Origin: Pseudoxanthomonas sp. CF385
GTDB taxonomy: Bacteria; Pseudomonadota; Gammaproteobacteria; Xanthomonadales; Xanthomonadaceae
Direction of reading: 5' to 3'
DNA: 64,000 nt
Assembly: GCF_900104255.1 (NCBI RefSeq)
Contig: NZ_FNKZ01000001.1
Location: 2,141,552 to 2,205,551 of the forward strand
The notes under the pieces were generated by a model. The model ran no database searches. It saw only the letters and a program-made list of their open reading frames with translations, and had not been told where the DNA came from. A program made the position numbers and the translations under genes. Below are positions 17,760 through 27,000 of the stretch, piece by piece (the first letter of the stretch is position 1; each line of letters opens with the position of its first letter).

Positions 17760-18068
17760 ATGAGCACCACCACGATGCCATCCCGTTCGCAGCGCCCGCA
17801 GGTGGTCGCCCGCGTGGCGGCCGCCATGCTCGGCGGTTATGCCTTCGCCTGGGGCATCGTCGCCACCGGCGCCAGCCTGATGGTGGCCGCGGGCATGGAT
17901 TTCCATGACGCCGAGTTCCTCGGCAGCATGATCGGCGTGCTGGCGTTCCTCGGCGTGTTCCTGTGGGCCATCGCCGCGCGTCGGCTGCGCTGGGTGTGGC
18001 TGGTGACGGTGGTCGGTGGTGGCGCGCTCGCGGCCACCGGCTCGTTCGTGCAATCGCTGCTGGTCTGA
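17760..18068 (+). CDS. DUF3649-like small membrane protein
   Basis: A 102-residue protein with three hydrophobic segments (about 20-42, 50-70 and 76-98). The region VARVAAAMLGGYAFAWG is typical of DUF3649 proteins found beside PepSY proteins in siderophore-uptake operons. It lies 40 bases after the receptor gene and 15 bases before the PepSY gene. Molecular function is unknown. Confidence 0.82.
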   Translation: MSTTTMPSRSQRPQVVARVAAAMLGGYAFAWGIVATGASLMVAAGMDFHDAEFLGSMIGVLAFLGVFLWAIAARRLRWVWLVTVVGGGALAATGSFVQSLLV

Positions 18069-18083
18069 GGCGGGGAGAGCATC

Positions 18084-19754
18084 ATGTTCCAGAGCTTCCG
18101 ACAGGCCATGGCCTGGCTTCACACCTGGTTCGGCCTGGTGCTGGGTTTCGTACTGATGGCGGCATTCTTCTTCGGCGCGTTGTCGGTCTTCGACCGCGAG
18201 ATCGATCGTTGGGCGATCCCCAGCACGCGCATCGAGCCGCAACCCATGCCGTCGTTCGAGAACGTGCTGCGGCCGGCGTTCGAACGCATGCATCCCACGC
18301 AGCAGGCCATCGATGCGATGGCGCCGCGCGTCAACGGCGCGATGCCGGAACGGTTCGACACGGTGGTGAGCTGGAGCGCGTACACCACCCACCGGGACCC
18401 GGTGCTGGCGCTGTTCGCCGGCTACCAGGTGCCGAACGCGAAGGATCCCGAAGAGGCGATCTGGGCGGACACGACCATCGACCCGCGCGACGGCACGCCG
18501 CTGCCGAACGACCGCCTCAAGATCGGTAGCGGTTTCTTCTATCCGATGCACTACAGCCTGACGCTGGACTGGAAGAACCTGGGCATCTTCATCGTCGGCC
18601 TGTCCGCGCTGGTGATGCTGGCCGCACTGGTGAGCGGCGTGGTCATGCACCGCAAGATCTTCCGCGAGTTCTTCACCTTCCGCCCGGGCAAGGCGCGCCT
18701 GCGCAGCGTGCTGGACCTGCACAACCTCACCGGCGTGGTGGCGTTGCCGTTCCATTTCTTCTTCGCGTTGACCGGCCTGCTGATCTTCGCGGCGACGTAC
18801 TACTTCCCGCTGGGCCACACGCAGTTGCATGAACTGCACGATCTGCATGCCGAGGTGGAAGCACGCGAAACCGGCCTGCCGCACCAGCGCGCTGGCGTAG
18901 CCGCGGGCCTGGCGAATGTCGATGCGATGGTCGCCGATGCCCAGCGGCGATGGAAAGCGAACGACAAGGCGGGCGACGTGGGCTTCCTGGTGCTCCAGCA
19001 TCTCGGCGACGAGAATGGGTATGTCAGCGTCTACCGCGCGGGCACCGACCGCATCGCCCTGGTCGGCGACGGCATCCACTACAAGGCCTCCACCGGCCAG
19101 CTGATCCGCGAAGATCCTGCTGCCACGCCCGTGGGCCGCATGGCCGAATTCCTCACCGGCCTGCACCTGCAGCATTTCCGCCACTGGCTGCTGCGCTGGC
19201 TGTACGTGCTGGGCGGGCTCGCGGGCGCGGTGTGCATCGCGACCGGCTTCGTCTTCTTCGTCGAGAAGCGCAAGCGCCAGCACGCCCAGATGGGCAGCCA
19301 GGGGGCACGGATCGTCGACGCGCTGGCGGTCACCACGGTGACCGGCATGGTGCTGGCGACGCTGGGCATCCTCGTCGCCAACCGTCTGTTGCCGGAAGAC
19401 CTGCCGGCGCGCGGCGACTGGGAGCGCTATGCGTTCTGGGGCACGTGGGCGCTGGCGTTCCTGCATGCCGGCCTGCGTAGCGCCCCCGTGGCGCGGGGAC
19501 TCGCGAATCCCGCCTGGCGCGAGCAGTGCTGGGCCATCGCGGTGCTCGCGGTTTCCGTCGTTGCCTTGAACTGGGCGACCACCGGCGACCACCTGCTTGC
19601 CACGCTCTCGCGCGGCTACTGGCCGGTTGCGGGCGTCGATCTCTTCATTCTCGCGGGCGGCACGATCGCCGTGCTCGCGGCCGTCCGGTTGCGTCGGCGT
19701 GCGCAGCAGGCGGGGCAGGAACGTGCGGCTTCGCAGGAGGCGGCGCGTGCCTGA
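18084..19754 (+). CDS. PepSY-associated membrane protein (PiuB/iron-uptake type)
   Basis: A 556-residue inner-membrane protein beginning FRQAMAWLHTWFGLVLGF, the hallmark N-terminal helix of the PepSY_TM family. A periplasmic part follows, then further helices around 170-200, 225-245, 365-390 and at the C-terminus. Conserved features include LDLHNLTGVVALPFHFFFALTGLL and EFLTGLHLQHFRHWLLRWLYVLGG, with His pairs likely to bind haem. Some family members act as ferric-siderophore reductases. Reductase activity here is inferred from the family and operon. Confidence 0.9.
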   Translation: MFQSFRQAMAWLHTWFGLVLGFVLMAAFFFGALSVFDREIDRWAIPSTRIEPQPMPSFENVLRPAFERMHPTQQAIDAMAPRVNGAMPERFDTVVSWSAYTTHRDPVLALFAGYQVPNAKDPEEAIWADTTIDPRDGTPLPNDRLKIGSGFFYPMHYSLTLDWKNLGIFIVGLSALVMLAALVSGVVMHRKIFREFFTFRPGKARLRSVLDLHNLTGVVALPFHFFFALTGLLIFAATYYFPLGHTQLHELHDLHAEVEARETGLPHQRAGVAAGLANVDAMVADAQRRWKANDKAGDVGFLVLQHLGDENGYVSVYRAGTDRIALVGDGIHYKASTGQLIREDPAATPVGRMAEFLTGLHLQHFRHWLLRWLYVLGGLAGAVCIATGFVFFVEKRKRQHAQMGSQGARIVDALAVTTVTGMVLATLGILVANRLLPEDLPARGDWERYAFWGTWALAFLHAGLRSAPVARGLANPAWREQCWAIAVLAVSVVALNWATTGDHLLATLSRGYWPVAGVDLFILAGGTIAVLAAVRLRRRAQQAGQERAASQEAARA

Positions 19755-20073
19755 TCCCGCCTCCCACGACAGCCTGCTGTCGTTGGCCCTGATCGCCAGC
19801 GTGGCCGGCATGGGCTGGCTGGCACTTTCGATGCAGGTGCACGCGCAGCAGGCCTGGAACCGCGCGCCTTCGCCGACGGCACTGAAGGTCCTGCGGTGGA
19901 TGGGCAGCGCCGCGCTGCTCGCCGCCTTCGTGCTGTGCCTCTGCGCCGACCACGCCACGATGGCGGTACTGGTCTGGTTCATGGCGCTCGCCGGCGCGGC
20001 GCTCACCGTCGCGTTCACCTTGAGTTGGCGCCCGCGGTGGCTGCGCGTCCTCGCGCCGTGGATCAGGGTATAG
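19747..20073 (+). CDS. DUF3325-like small membrane protein
   Basis: A 108-residue protein starting with GTG inside the end of the PepSY gene (8-base overlap). It shows three membrane segments: SLALIASVAGMGWLALSM, LLAAFVLCLCADHATMA and VLVWFMALAGAALTVAF. The pattern LALSMQVHAQQAW near the first helix is characteristic of DUF3325 proteins that close siderophore-uptake operons of this type. Function is unknown. It is the last gene of the Fur-controlled operon. Confidence 0.85.
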   Translation: MPDPASHDSLLSLALIASVAGMGWLALSMQVHAQQAWNRAPSPTALKVLRWMGSAALLAAFVLCLCADHATMAVLVWFMALAGAALTVAFTLSWRPRWLRVLAPWIRV

Positions 20074-20083
20074 GCGCGCGGCG

Positions 20084-20446
20084 CTATCGCTTGCGGGTCA
20101 GCTCGTCCAGCAGCTTGCAGATCACGGTCTGCTTGCGCGCCGGTACTCTGCGCAGCGCGTCGAGGCACCCGGCTTCGAGTTCATTGGCGGCGTAGACCCT
20201 GGCGTCGTGCGCCGGCTGCGCGGGTGCGTGCTCCGCGCCCCGGCCGGTAGCGAGCCACTCGAAAGCGACCTTCGTGGCCACGGCGATCTGGGACAAGTGA
20301 CCGACACTGGGGTGCGTACCGCCGGGCTCGCGCTCCCACTGGGGGACGGCACTCCGGTGCACGTCGAGTTGATCGGCCAGCTGTGTCTGCGTCAACGAAG
20401 CACCGACGCGTGCGCGTCTGATGCGTATTGCCATGGTGGCTTTCAT
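20084..20446 (-). CDS. XRE-family regulator, paralogue 1
   Basis: A 120-residue DNA-binding protein. The N-terminal helix-turn-helix reads IRRARVGASLTQTQLADQL then VHRSAVPQWERE, followed by FEWLATGRG, a variable linker and a C-terminal helix with RRVPARKQTVICKLLDEL. Two paralogues of the same plan lie at 34822 and 35255, on the far side of the surface-protein genes. All three may start at an upstream Met or one a few codons later. It may control the adjacent surface-protein genes, but no target site is proven. Confidence 0.88.
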   Translation of the reverse strand: MKATMAIRIRRARVGASLTQTQLADQLDVHRSAVPQWEREPGGTHPSVGHLSQIAVATKVAFEWLATGRGAEHAPAQPAHDARVYAANELEAGCLDALRRVPARKQTVICKLLDELTRKR

Positions 20447-20559
20447 GCGGTCTTCACCAGGCGAGGGGCTCCGACGCTACTCCTCCTGTCCGTGGCACGA
20501 TGTGACGAGGTGCGGGGCGCTACGGAAGCGTTCATCTCCATCAGGATGGGCCAGCCGGC

Positions 20560-23500
20560 CTAGTAGTAACCGGCGACATTGAGGAACCACCCCTGGTAGT
20601 CGTAGTCGAGCTGGGTCAGGTCGCCGCTGAAGTCGGTGAAGTTGTAGCCCGCGCCGACCTTGAAGTGCTCGCTGATCTGGCGGTCCACGCCCACCAGCCA
20701 ACCGCTGCGGTCGCCACCGTCGCGTACCCGCAGCCAACGATGTTCGGCCAGCGCGTCCCAACGGCGTATCAGGTGGTAGCGCACCTGCAGGGCCGCGAAG
20801 TCGGTGCGGCTGTCCAACCATGCGCCTTCGCCCCGGCCCAATCGGTACTCACCCCAGCGACCCGCGAGTTTGCCCGCCATCTGCCAGCGATCCGCGATCT
20901 GCCAGGTGCCCTCCAACGAAAGCACATGCGAGCGCTGGTCGTGTTGGTCCGCGTCGACCTGTCCTGCGGAAACCCGATCGTAGAGGTAGGTGTATTTCCC
21001 GAACGCGGCCCAGCGCGTGCTGTCGTGCGGACGCCAGGCGAAGCCCAGGCTGGCTTCCGCGAGGCGCGCGCCCGCCGCGGGATTCAGATCGTCCTGGGTG
21101 TCGGCGTAGTTCGCCCGCAGTGCGATGCGCCAGTCTTCGTCGAGACGGTGCAGCAGTCGGTGCGTCGTGACCCACTGTTCGCGCTGCTCGGCGCCCGTGT
21201 CGCGACGATACTCCAGCTTGCTCGACCAGTCCGTGCGCGCATCGGTTCGACCACCCGTGACACTGTAGGCACGTCGGTCCACGCGACCGGTGATGGCGTC
21301 CAGCGTACCGTCCATGACGGTGAAGCCGAGATTCCACGAAGGGGCAGGGCGGAAGTCCATGCCCAACGTATGCACCAGCCCCTCGGTCTCACGCTGGCGC
21401 TCCTGGATGAACTGGCTCTCGTTGTAGACGTTGACCTGCGAGTTGAGCTGCCAGCGCTGACCCAGCGTCCAGCCGGTCTGCAGGCTGCGGTCGAACAGTG
21501 CATCGCGCGTGGTGCGGTCCGTGCTGTAGCTGTAGGCGCCGTACACGGTGTGGTCCGGGCCGAAGCGGTACTCCGCATCCATCTTCGCGCCCTGGCCGCG
21601 ACTGCCGCTGCTGGCCTCGAGCCCTACGCTGGAACGGTCGCCGAACAGATACTTGCCGCCCAGTGTCAGCAGATCGTTGCGCGGATAGCGGCCGCCATCG
21701 TCGTCCAGGGTGTACTGGCCGACCCCGTAGAGCTCCCAGGTCGCCCCGATCCGTTGCCGGTAGCTCAGTGCGAGCAAGGTGGCGTCGGTTCCGATACCCG
21801 CGGATGTTTCGGACAGCTGCCGTACTTCGCCGCCGAGACGGCCATTCGGCGTGATCTGCCAGTCCGCCGTGAGCTGGGTCTGCTCCAGGCGTGCGCTGCC
21901 ACGTTCGGCGCGCGTGTAGCGGCCGTACAGGCTGAAGTCGTCGCTCAGGTAGCCCAGGAACTCGGCGCCGTGCTCCTCGATCGCTTCGCCCGAATCCTGC
22001 CGGCTGATGGAGAAGCCCGCATCCACGTCTCGCCGCCATGCGCCCATCGACCATTCGCGCTCGGTCCATCCCAATTCCTGCAGGTTGGCGCGTGCCTCGA
22101 TCAGGCGTGCACTGCCGGACCGCGCATCCGTCGCCGGATTGCGCTGGACGAAGCTCAAGCCGCCATTGTCGGAATAGAAGACCGGCGCCACGGTCGCTTC
22201 CGTGCGGCTGTGCTCCACACGCACGTAGGTACCGCGACCGGCCTGGAGGGTCACGTCCGCACCGCGCAGCGAATAGTCGTCGCCTCCGCGGTCCTCGTCG
22301 ACATAGGTCCCACCCACCGCCACGTGGTCGCCGAACCAGTGGCGTCCGCGCAGGCCGACCGTGGTGTCGTCGCCGTCGAATCCCGCCGGGACGTACTCGT
22401 AGTCGACGAGCAGCAGATTCCGCCAGCCGTCGAGCGGCGCGTCGCGGGTCAGCGTGCGGATGTTCTCGCGGGTGATCTGGCCCAGCGGACGCGTCAGGAT
22501 CAGGCGGCCCTGGAGATCGTCCAGTTCGTAGTCGACGCCCGGCTGCAGGTTCACCCGCGTTTCCACGCGACCCGTGGTGGGATCGCGCACTTCCAGCACC
22601 ACCTGCTCGGAGCCGGGCAGCACGTCCGTATGGCGCAGGTAGTAGAGACTGCCGCCGGTCCCCAGGAACTCGGTATGCCCCATCGCGGTCTGCGCTTCCG
22701 AACCGAACACCTTCAGCAGGCTGCGCGGATCGCCCAGCGGCGTCGCCGCGCGCGAGCGCCAATCCAGCGCGGCGCCATACAACGCACGGGGATACTGTGC
22801 GTACTCCGTACCGTCGAAGCCGGTGAGGAAATTGCCCCAGACCGCGCGATTCTGGTCCCACTCCGCGCGCACGTACAGCTTTCCCTGGCTATCCACGTCG
22901 CGGTACGTGCGCGAGTCGTCGCCGTAGACAGGGTAGTACTGGTCGGGATCCAGGCGGCGGAAGATGTCGTACGGCTGCGCATCGAAGAAGCCGTCGAACA
23001 GGTTGCCCAGCTCGCTCTCGTAGGTATCTGCCTGGGCGGTGATCAGGTACTTGCCGCGCCATTTCCCTTTCGCATAGAAGGCCAGGCGCCCCTCGCTGAG
23101 GAAGCCGTCGTCGCGCTGGATGTCGTCGGCGAGCGCATCGGTGGAACCGCTGGCCTCGCTGCGGGACAGGGTGAGGTCGGCCAGCGCGGTGACGAAGACG
23201 TATCGCCCGGTGACGTCGACATCGAGCGCGGTTTCGGTGACGACGTCCTTGCCGGCCGTGACTCTCACGTCATAGCGATGCGGGCCCACCGGCTGCAGGA
23301 ACTCGGCGACGAACTCGCGCTCCTGGTCGATCGGGAAGATCTGTCCATCGATGGTGACCTGCATGGACGCGGGAATCTGCTGGCCCAGGATGCGGACCCG
23401 CGATCCGTAGACCGGGATGTTGCGCAGACGCAGGTTGCTGGTGCCGTAGATGGCATCGCTCACCTGCACGGATTCTGCACCCATCGTGTCGATCCGCTCG

Positions 23501-24099
23501 GGACGTTCGCGCTGCAGTTGGTCGCGCAGGACCTGTACGCCGCGCGCATGGTCGGCCGGCGTCACCAGTTGGATCGACTGCGCGGCGGTTTCGTCGAAGC
23601 TGCCGTCCGCGGCATAGGCGCGCGCGACGTACTGCAGCGTATCGCCGACCTGCGCGCGCACCTCGTCCGGCAGCAGGCCATCCCACTTCGCCTGCGTCAC
23701 CGCGCCGACCGGCAGCTCGAACGTCGCGATCGGGCGCACGCGATCCGCATCGTTCCCGCGGTAGACGCGCACTTCCAGGCGCTCGTAGAACGCAGCGTAG
23801 TTGCTGTACCCATGGAAGCGCACCGGCTGGGTGATGCGCCCGTCTTCGAAAGGCACCATCGACGCGGCCTGCACGTTGAGCACGGGCTCGCCGAGCGTAG
23901 GGTCTTCGATCGCCCACAGCGTTCCGCCTTGCGGCAGGTCCACGACGAAACGTCCCAGACTGCCGGAAGGTCCCTGGAATGCCGGATCGCCTGCACTCGG
24001 CGCGTCCGCGGGCGGTTCGACCGGCTGCGCGCGCGCCATGCCGGTGTTCAGCAGCAAGACCAGGCCGATGGCCGTCATCAGGGGAGAGGCTCGCATCAT
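20560..24099 (-). CDS. Large outer-membrane beta-barrel protein of the surface-protein locus
   Basis: A 1179-residue protein. A signal peptide ends near residue 24 (GMARAQ). The first about 330 residues are soluble with beta-sandwich character, including FVVDLPQGGTLWAIEDP, LRNIPVYGSRVRILGQQIP and MQVTIDGQIFPIDQEREF. From about residue 350 on the sequence has the alternating pattern of a large outer-membrane barrel, with many aromatic strands and a terminal VAGYY. A small inserted region QVVLEVRDPTTGRVETRVNLQ resembles a carboxypeptidase-regulatory or plug-like module. It starts at the ATG overlapping the stop of the giant Ig-like protein (TGATG), so the two are coupled. I infer an outer-membrane anchor or exporter for that protein. 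Confidence 0.75.
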   Translation of the reverse strand: MMRASPLMTAIGLVLLLNTGMARAQPVEPPADAPSAGDPAFQGPSGSLGRFVVDLPQGGTLWAIEDPTLGEPVLNVQAASMVPFEDGRITQPVRFHGYSNYAAFYERLEVRVYRGNDADRVRPIATFELPVGAVTQAKWDGLLPDEVRAQVGDTLQYVARAYAADGSFDETAAQSIQLVTPADHARGVQVLRDQLQRERPERIDTMGAESVQVSDAIYGTSNLRLRNIPVYGSRVRILGQQIPASMQVTIDGQIFPIDQEREFVAEFLQPVGPHRYDVRVTAGKDVVTETALDVDVTGRYVFVTALADLTLSRSEASGSTDALADDIQRDDGFLSEGRLAFYAKGKWRGKYLITAQADTYESELGNLFDGFFDAQPYDIFRRLDPDQYYPVYGDDSRTYRDVDSQGKLYVRAEWDQNRAVWGNFLTGFDGTEYAQYPRALYGAALDWRSRAATPLGDPRSLLKVFGSEAQTAMGHTEFLGTGGSLYYLRHTDVLPGSEQVVLEVRDPTTGRVETRVNLQPGVDYELDDLQGRLILTRPLGQITRENIRTLTRDAPLDGWRNLLLVDYEYVPAGFDGDDTTVGLRGRHWFGDHVAVGGTYVDEDRGGDDYSLRGADVTLQAGRGTYVRVEHSRTEATVAPVFYSDNGGLSFVQRNPATDARSGSARLIEARANLQELGWTEREWSMGAWRRDVDAGFSISRQDSGEAIEEHGAEFLGYLSDDFSLYGRYTRAERGSARLEQTQLTADWQITPNGRLGGEVRQLSETSAGIGTDATLLALSYRQRIGATWELYGVGQYTLDDDGGRYPRNDLLTLGGKYLFGDRSSVGLEASSGSRGQGAKMDAEYRFGPDHTVYGAYSYSTDRTTRDALFDRSLQTGWTLGQRWQLNSQVNVYNESQFIQERQRETEGLVHTLGMDFRPAPSWNLGFTVMDGTLDAITGRVDRRAYSVTGGRTDARTDWSSKLEYRRDTGAEQREQWVTTHRLLHRLDEDWRIALRANYADTQDDLNPAAGARLAEASLGFAWRPHDSTRWAAFGKYTYLYDRVSAGQVDADQHDQRSHVLSLEGTWQIADRWQMAGKLAGRWGEYRLGRGEGAWLDSRTDFAALQVRYHLIRRWDALAEHRWLRVRDGGDRSGWLVGVDRQISEHFKVGAGYNFTDFSGDLTQLDYDYQGWFLNVAGYY

Positions 24100-27000
24100 C
24101 AGGGCTCTCCACAGGGGCTGTCAGGGCAGGCGGCGGCGGGCGCCTCTTGCGGGGGTGGCAAGGGCGCCTGCACCCCGAAGTCGAACCTCGCCGGCACGCC
24201 GGGCGTGATGCGCAGGACGCGCGGGTTCTCGGTGGTAAAGCGACTGCCAGGCGGCAGCGTGGCGACGTCGACCTTCAGCAGGAAGTTGCGCCCCCGCGCC
24301 CAGCGACCGCCGCCGATACCGGTGATATGGAAGCGCCCGTACGGGTCGGTTTCGGTGATCAGGCCTTCGACCGACACCACGCGCACGCCGGCCAGGCCGC
24401 GTTCGCCCGGATCCTGGAGGCCGTCGCCATCGACGTCGTGGAAGACCGTGCCGATGATCAGGCTGTCCTCGAGCAACGGATCGCCCATTACCTGGACATC
24501 GGCAGTGGCTTCGTTGCTGATCGTCGCTCCGTCGGCGTCACGCATCACCGCACGGTTGGTGTGCACGCCTGGGCCGACGCCGGCCCCCACGCGCAGGGCA
24601 TAAGTCACCGTCGCCCGCTCACCGATCGGGATGTCGAGCGCGTCGATGCGGAACGGCCGCGCGATCGCCGGTGCGCCGGTGGCGTCGGCATCGCCGACCT
24701 GGATCGAGCCCGCCACTACGGCGAAACCCGGCGGCAGGCTGTCGATCAGCGTCACCTGCATCGCATCGACGTCGCCGACATTGTCGATGACGATGGTGTA
24801 GCGGACGATGTCGCCGATGCGCGCCGTGCGCTGCGCCGCGGTCTTGGCCACGCGCAACACCGCGGGCGCGGCTTCCACGTCGATCACCACGTCGGCTTCG
24901 GCGCAGACGGCGTTCGGCACCGACACATCGCAGACGCGATAGCCGAATCGGTCCTGGCCGGCGAAGCCGTCCGCGGCGACGTAGGTGCACGTACCCTCGG
25001 CGCAGGTCGCCTCGCCGTGTGCGGGCGGACGGACGACCGAGAGCGACGCCGGATCGAGGGGCGCATGGCTGACGGTGTCGTTCGCCAATACGGGGATGAC
25101 GGTGATGCGCGTGCGCGTGCGCATCTGGTCGTCCGTCGCGGTCACCGTGTTCGGCAGCACGGTGACGGTCACCGTCGCGGTGGCGCAGTTGTCGGGGGCC
25201 GCCAGTTCGCACACCGTGTACTGGAAGCCGTCCTGGCCGCTGAAATACTGGGCCGGCGTGTAGAGCAGGCTGCCGTCCGGCTGCACGACCACGGTGCCGT
25301 TGGCGGGCGGCTGCGAGACCGCCACGACGACCCGTGCCGGATCGGGCGCGGTCCCGGCGAACGTATCGTTGGCGAGCACCGCGAGCGACAGGGATTCACC
25401 CTGCGGCGTCTGCGCCGTGTCGTCCGCCACCGCGAGGGTCGTGGCGAGAACGACGACCGTGACGGTCGCGGTGTCGCAGTGACCGGGAGTCAGGGCATCG
25501 CAGAGGCTGTAGACCAGCGTGTAGGTACCGCCCGGTGTTCCCGCCGCGACGTCGACGGTACCGTCCGCCTGCAGGCTCAGCGGCCCCGCCGTGACCGGCG
25601 CCAGCACGATGCGCTCCGGCACGACCGGCGCGCCGTCGTAGAGATCGTTGGCGAGCACGTTGACGACGTCCGGCACGCCCACTCCGCCCGGCAGGGGAGC
25701 CGGGGCATCGTCGACGGCATCCAGGCTCGGCAGGGCGACCGTGACCGTGGCGTTGGCGTCATCGCAGTTGCCGCTGTTGAGCCGTTCGCACAGGCGATAG
25801 ACCAGCGTGTAGGTGCCGCCGGGCGTATTCGGTGCGACGTTGACGGCACCGCTGGCTGGATCGAGCTGCACATTCGCATGCGTACTCGATACCTGGCTCA
25901 GCACGATCTGGCCCGGCTGCACCGCGGCACCCGCCAACGTGTCGTTGGCAGCGACGTTGGCGATGGCCTGGCCGCCCGACGCGGTGCCCACCGGTGCGGA
26001 CGCGGTATCGTCGACGGCATCGATCGCCGCCGCAGCGACGGTGACGGTGACCGTCGCCTGATCGCAGTTGGCAGGATTCAATGCTTCGCAGATGCGATAG
26101 GTCGCGCTGTACGTCCCGGCCATGGTCCCGGCCACCACGTCCACGCGACCGTCGGCGTGCACGATCAGGACCGGGGAGGCGTTGACCACGGACAGTGTCA
26201 CCTGGCCTGCACTCGGCGCCAGGCCGGCCAGCGTGTCGTTGTCCAGCACGTTCACCACCGACGGCGCGCCGGTGATGCCATCGACGGGGCCGGCCGTGTC
26301 GTCCATCGCATCGATGGCCGCCGCCGTGATCGCGACGATCGCCAGCGCTTCCACGCAGTTCGCCGGCTCCGCCTGTTCGCAAGCCCGGTAGCGCAGCGAA
26401 TAGTTGTTGGCCGCCGTGCCGGGCGCCACGTTCACCGCGCCCGAGCCGAGATCGAGCACCACACCGGCGCTCGCCGACGGCGTGACCACGGACAGCGAGA
26501 CCTGCGCCGTGGTGGGGGGAGCCCCCGCAAGGGTGTCGTTGGCCAGCACGCTGGCGATGGCGACGCCGCCGCTGCGCCCATCCGCGCTGCCGGTATCGTT
26601 GGCCGCAGCGAGGGGACTGGGACCGCTCGCCACGGCGACCGTCACCGAGGCGGTGTCGCAGATCGACGGCGCGGCGCGCGCGCAGACCGTGTAGTTGCCC
26701 GTGTACGTACCGGCAGGCGTGCCGGCGAGTACGCGCAGGTCGCCATTCGGTTCGAGCGCCAGATGGCTGTCGAACACGCCGCCCCAGAAGGCGGTGACGA
26801 CATTCGGCGCGCCGCCATTGAGCGTGTCGTTGCCGAGCACATTGCCGACCAGGGCGCCTGCCATGCCGCTGGCCAGGCTGAAGGTGTCGTCCTGGGCGTC
26901 CACGCGCACGACCTGCACGGCGACGGTGGCCGTATCGCAGTTGCCCGGATCGCCGGCGTCGCACAGCGTGTAGGTGGCGGAGTAGGTACCGGCGGACGCA

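Noticed and set aside
15281..20168. Long minus-strand frames (848 and 840 codons) opposite the iron-uptake genes
   Set aside because: Shadows of clear TonB receptor and PepSY genes.
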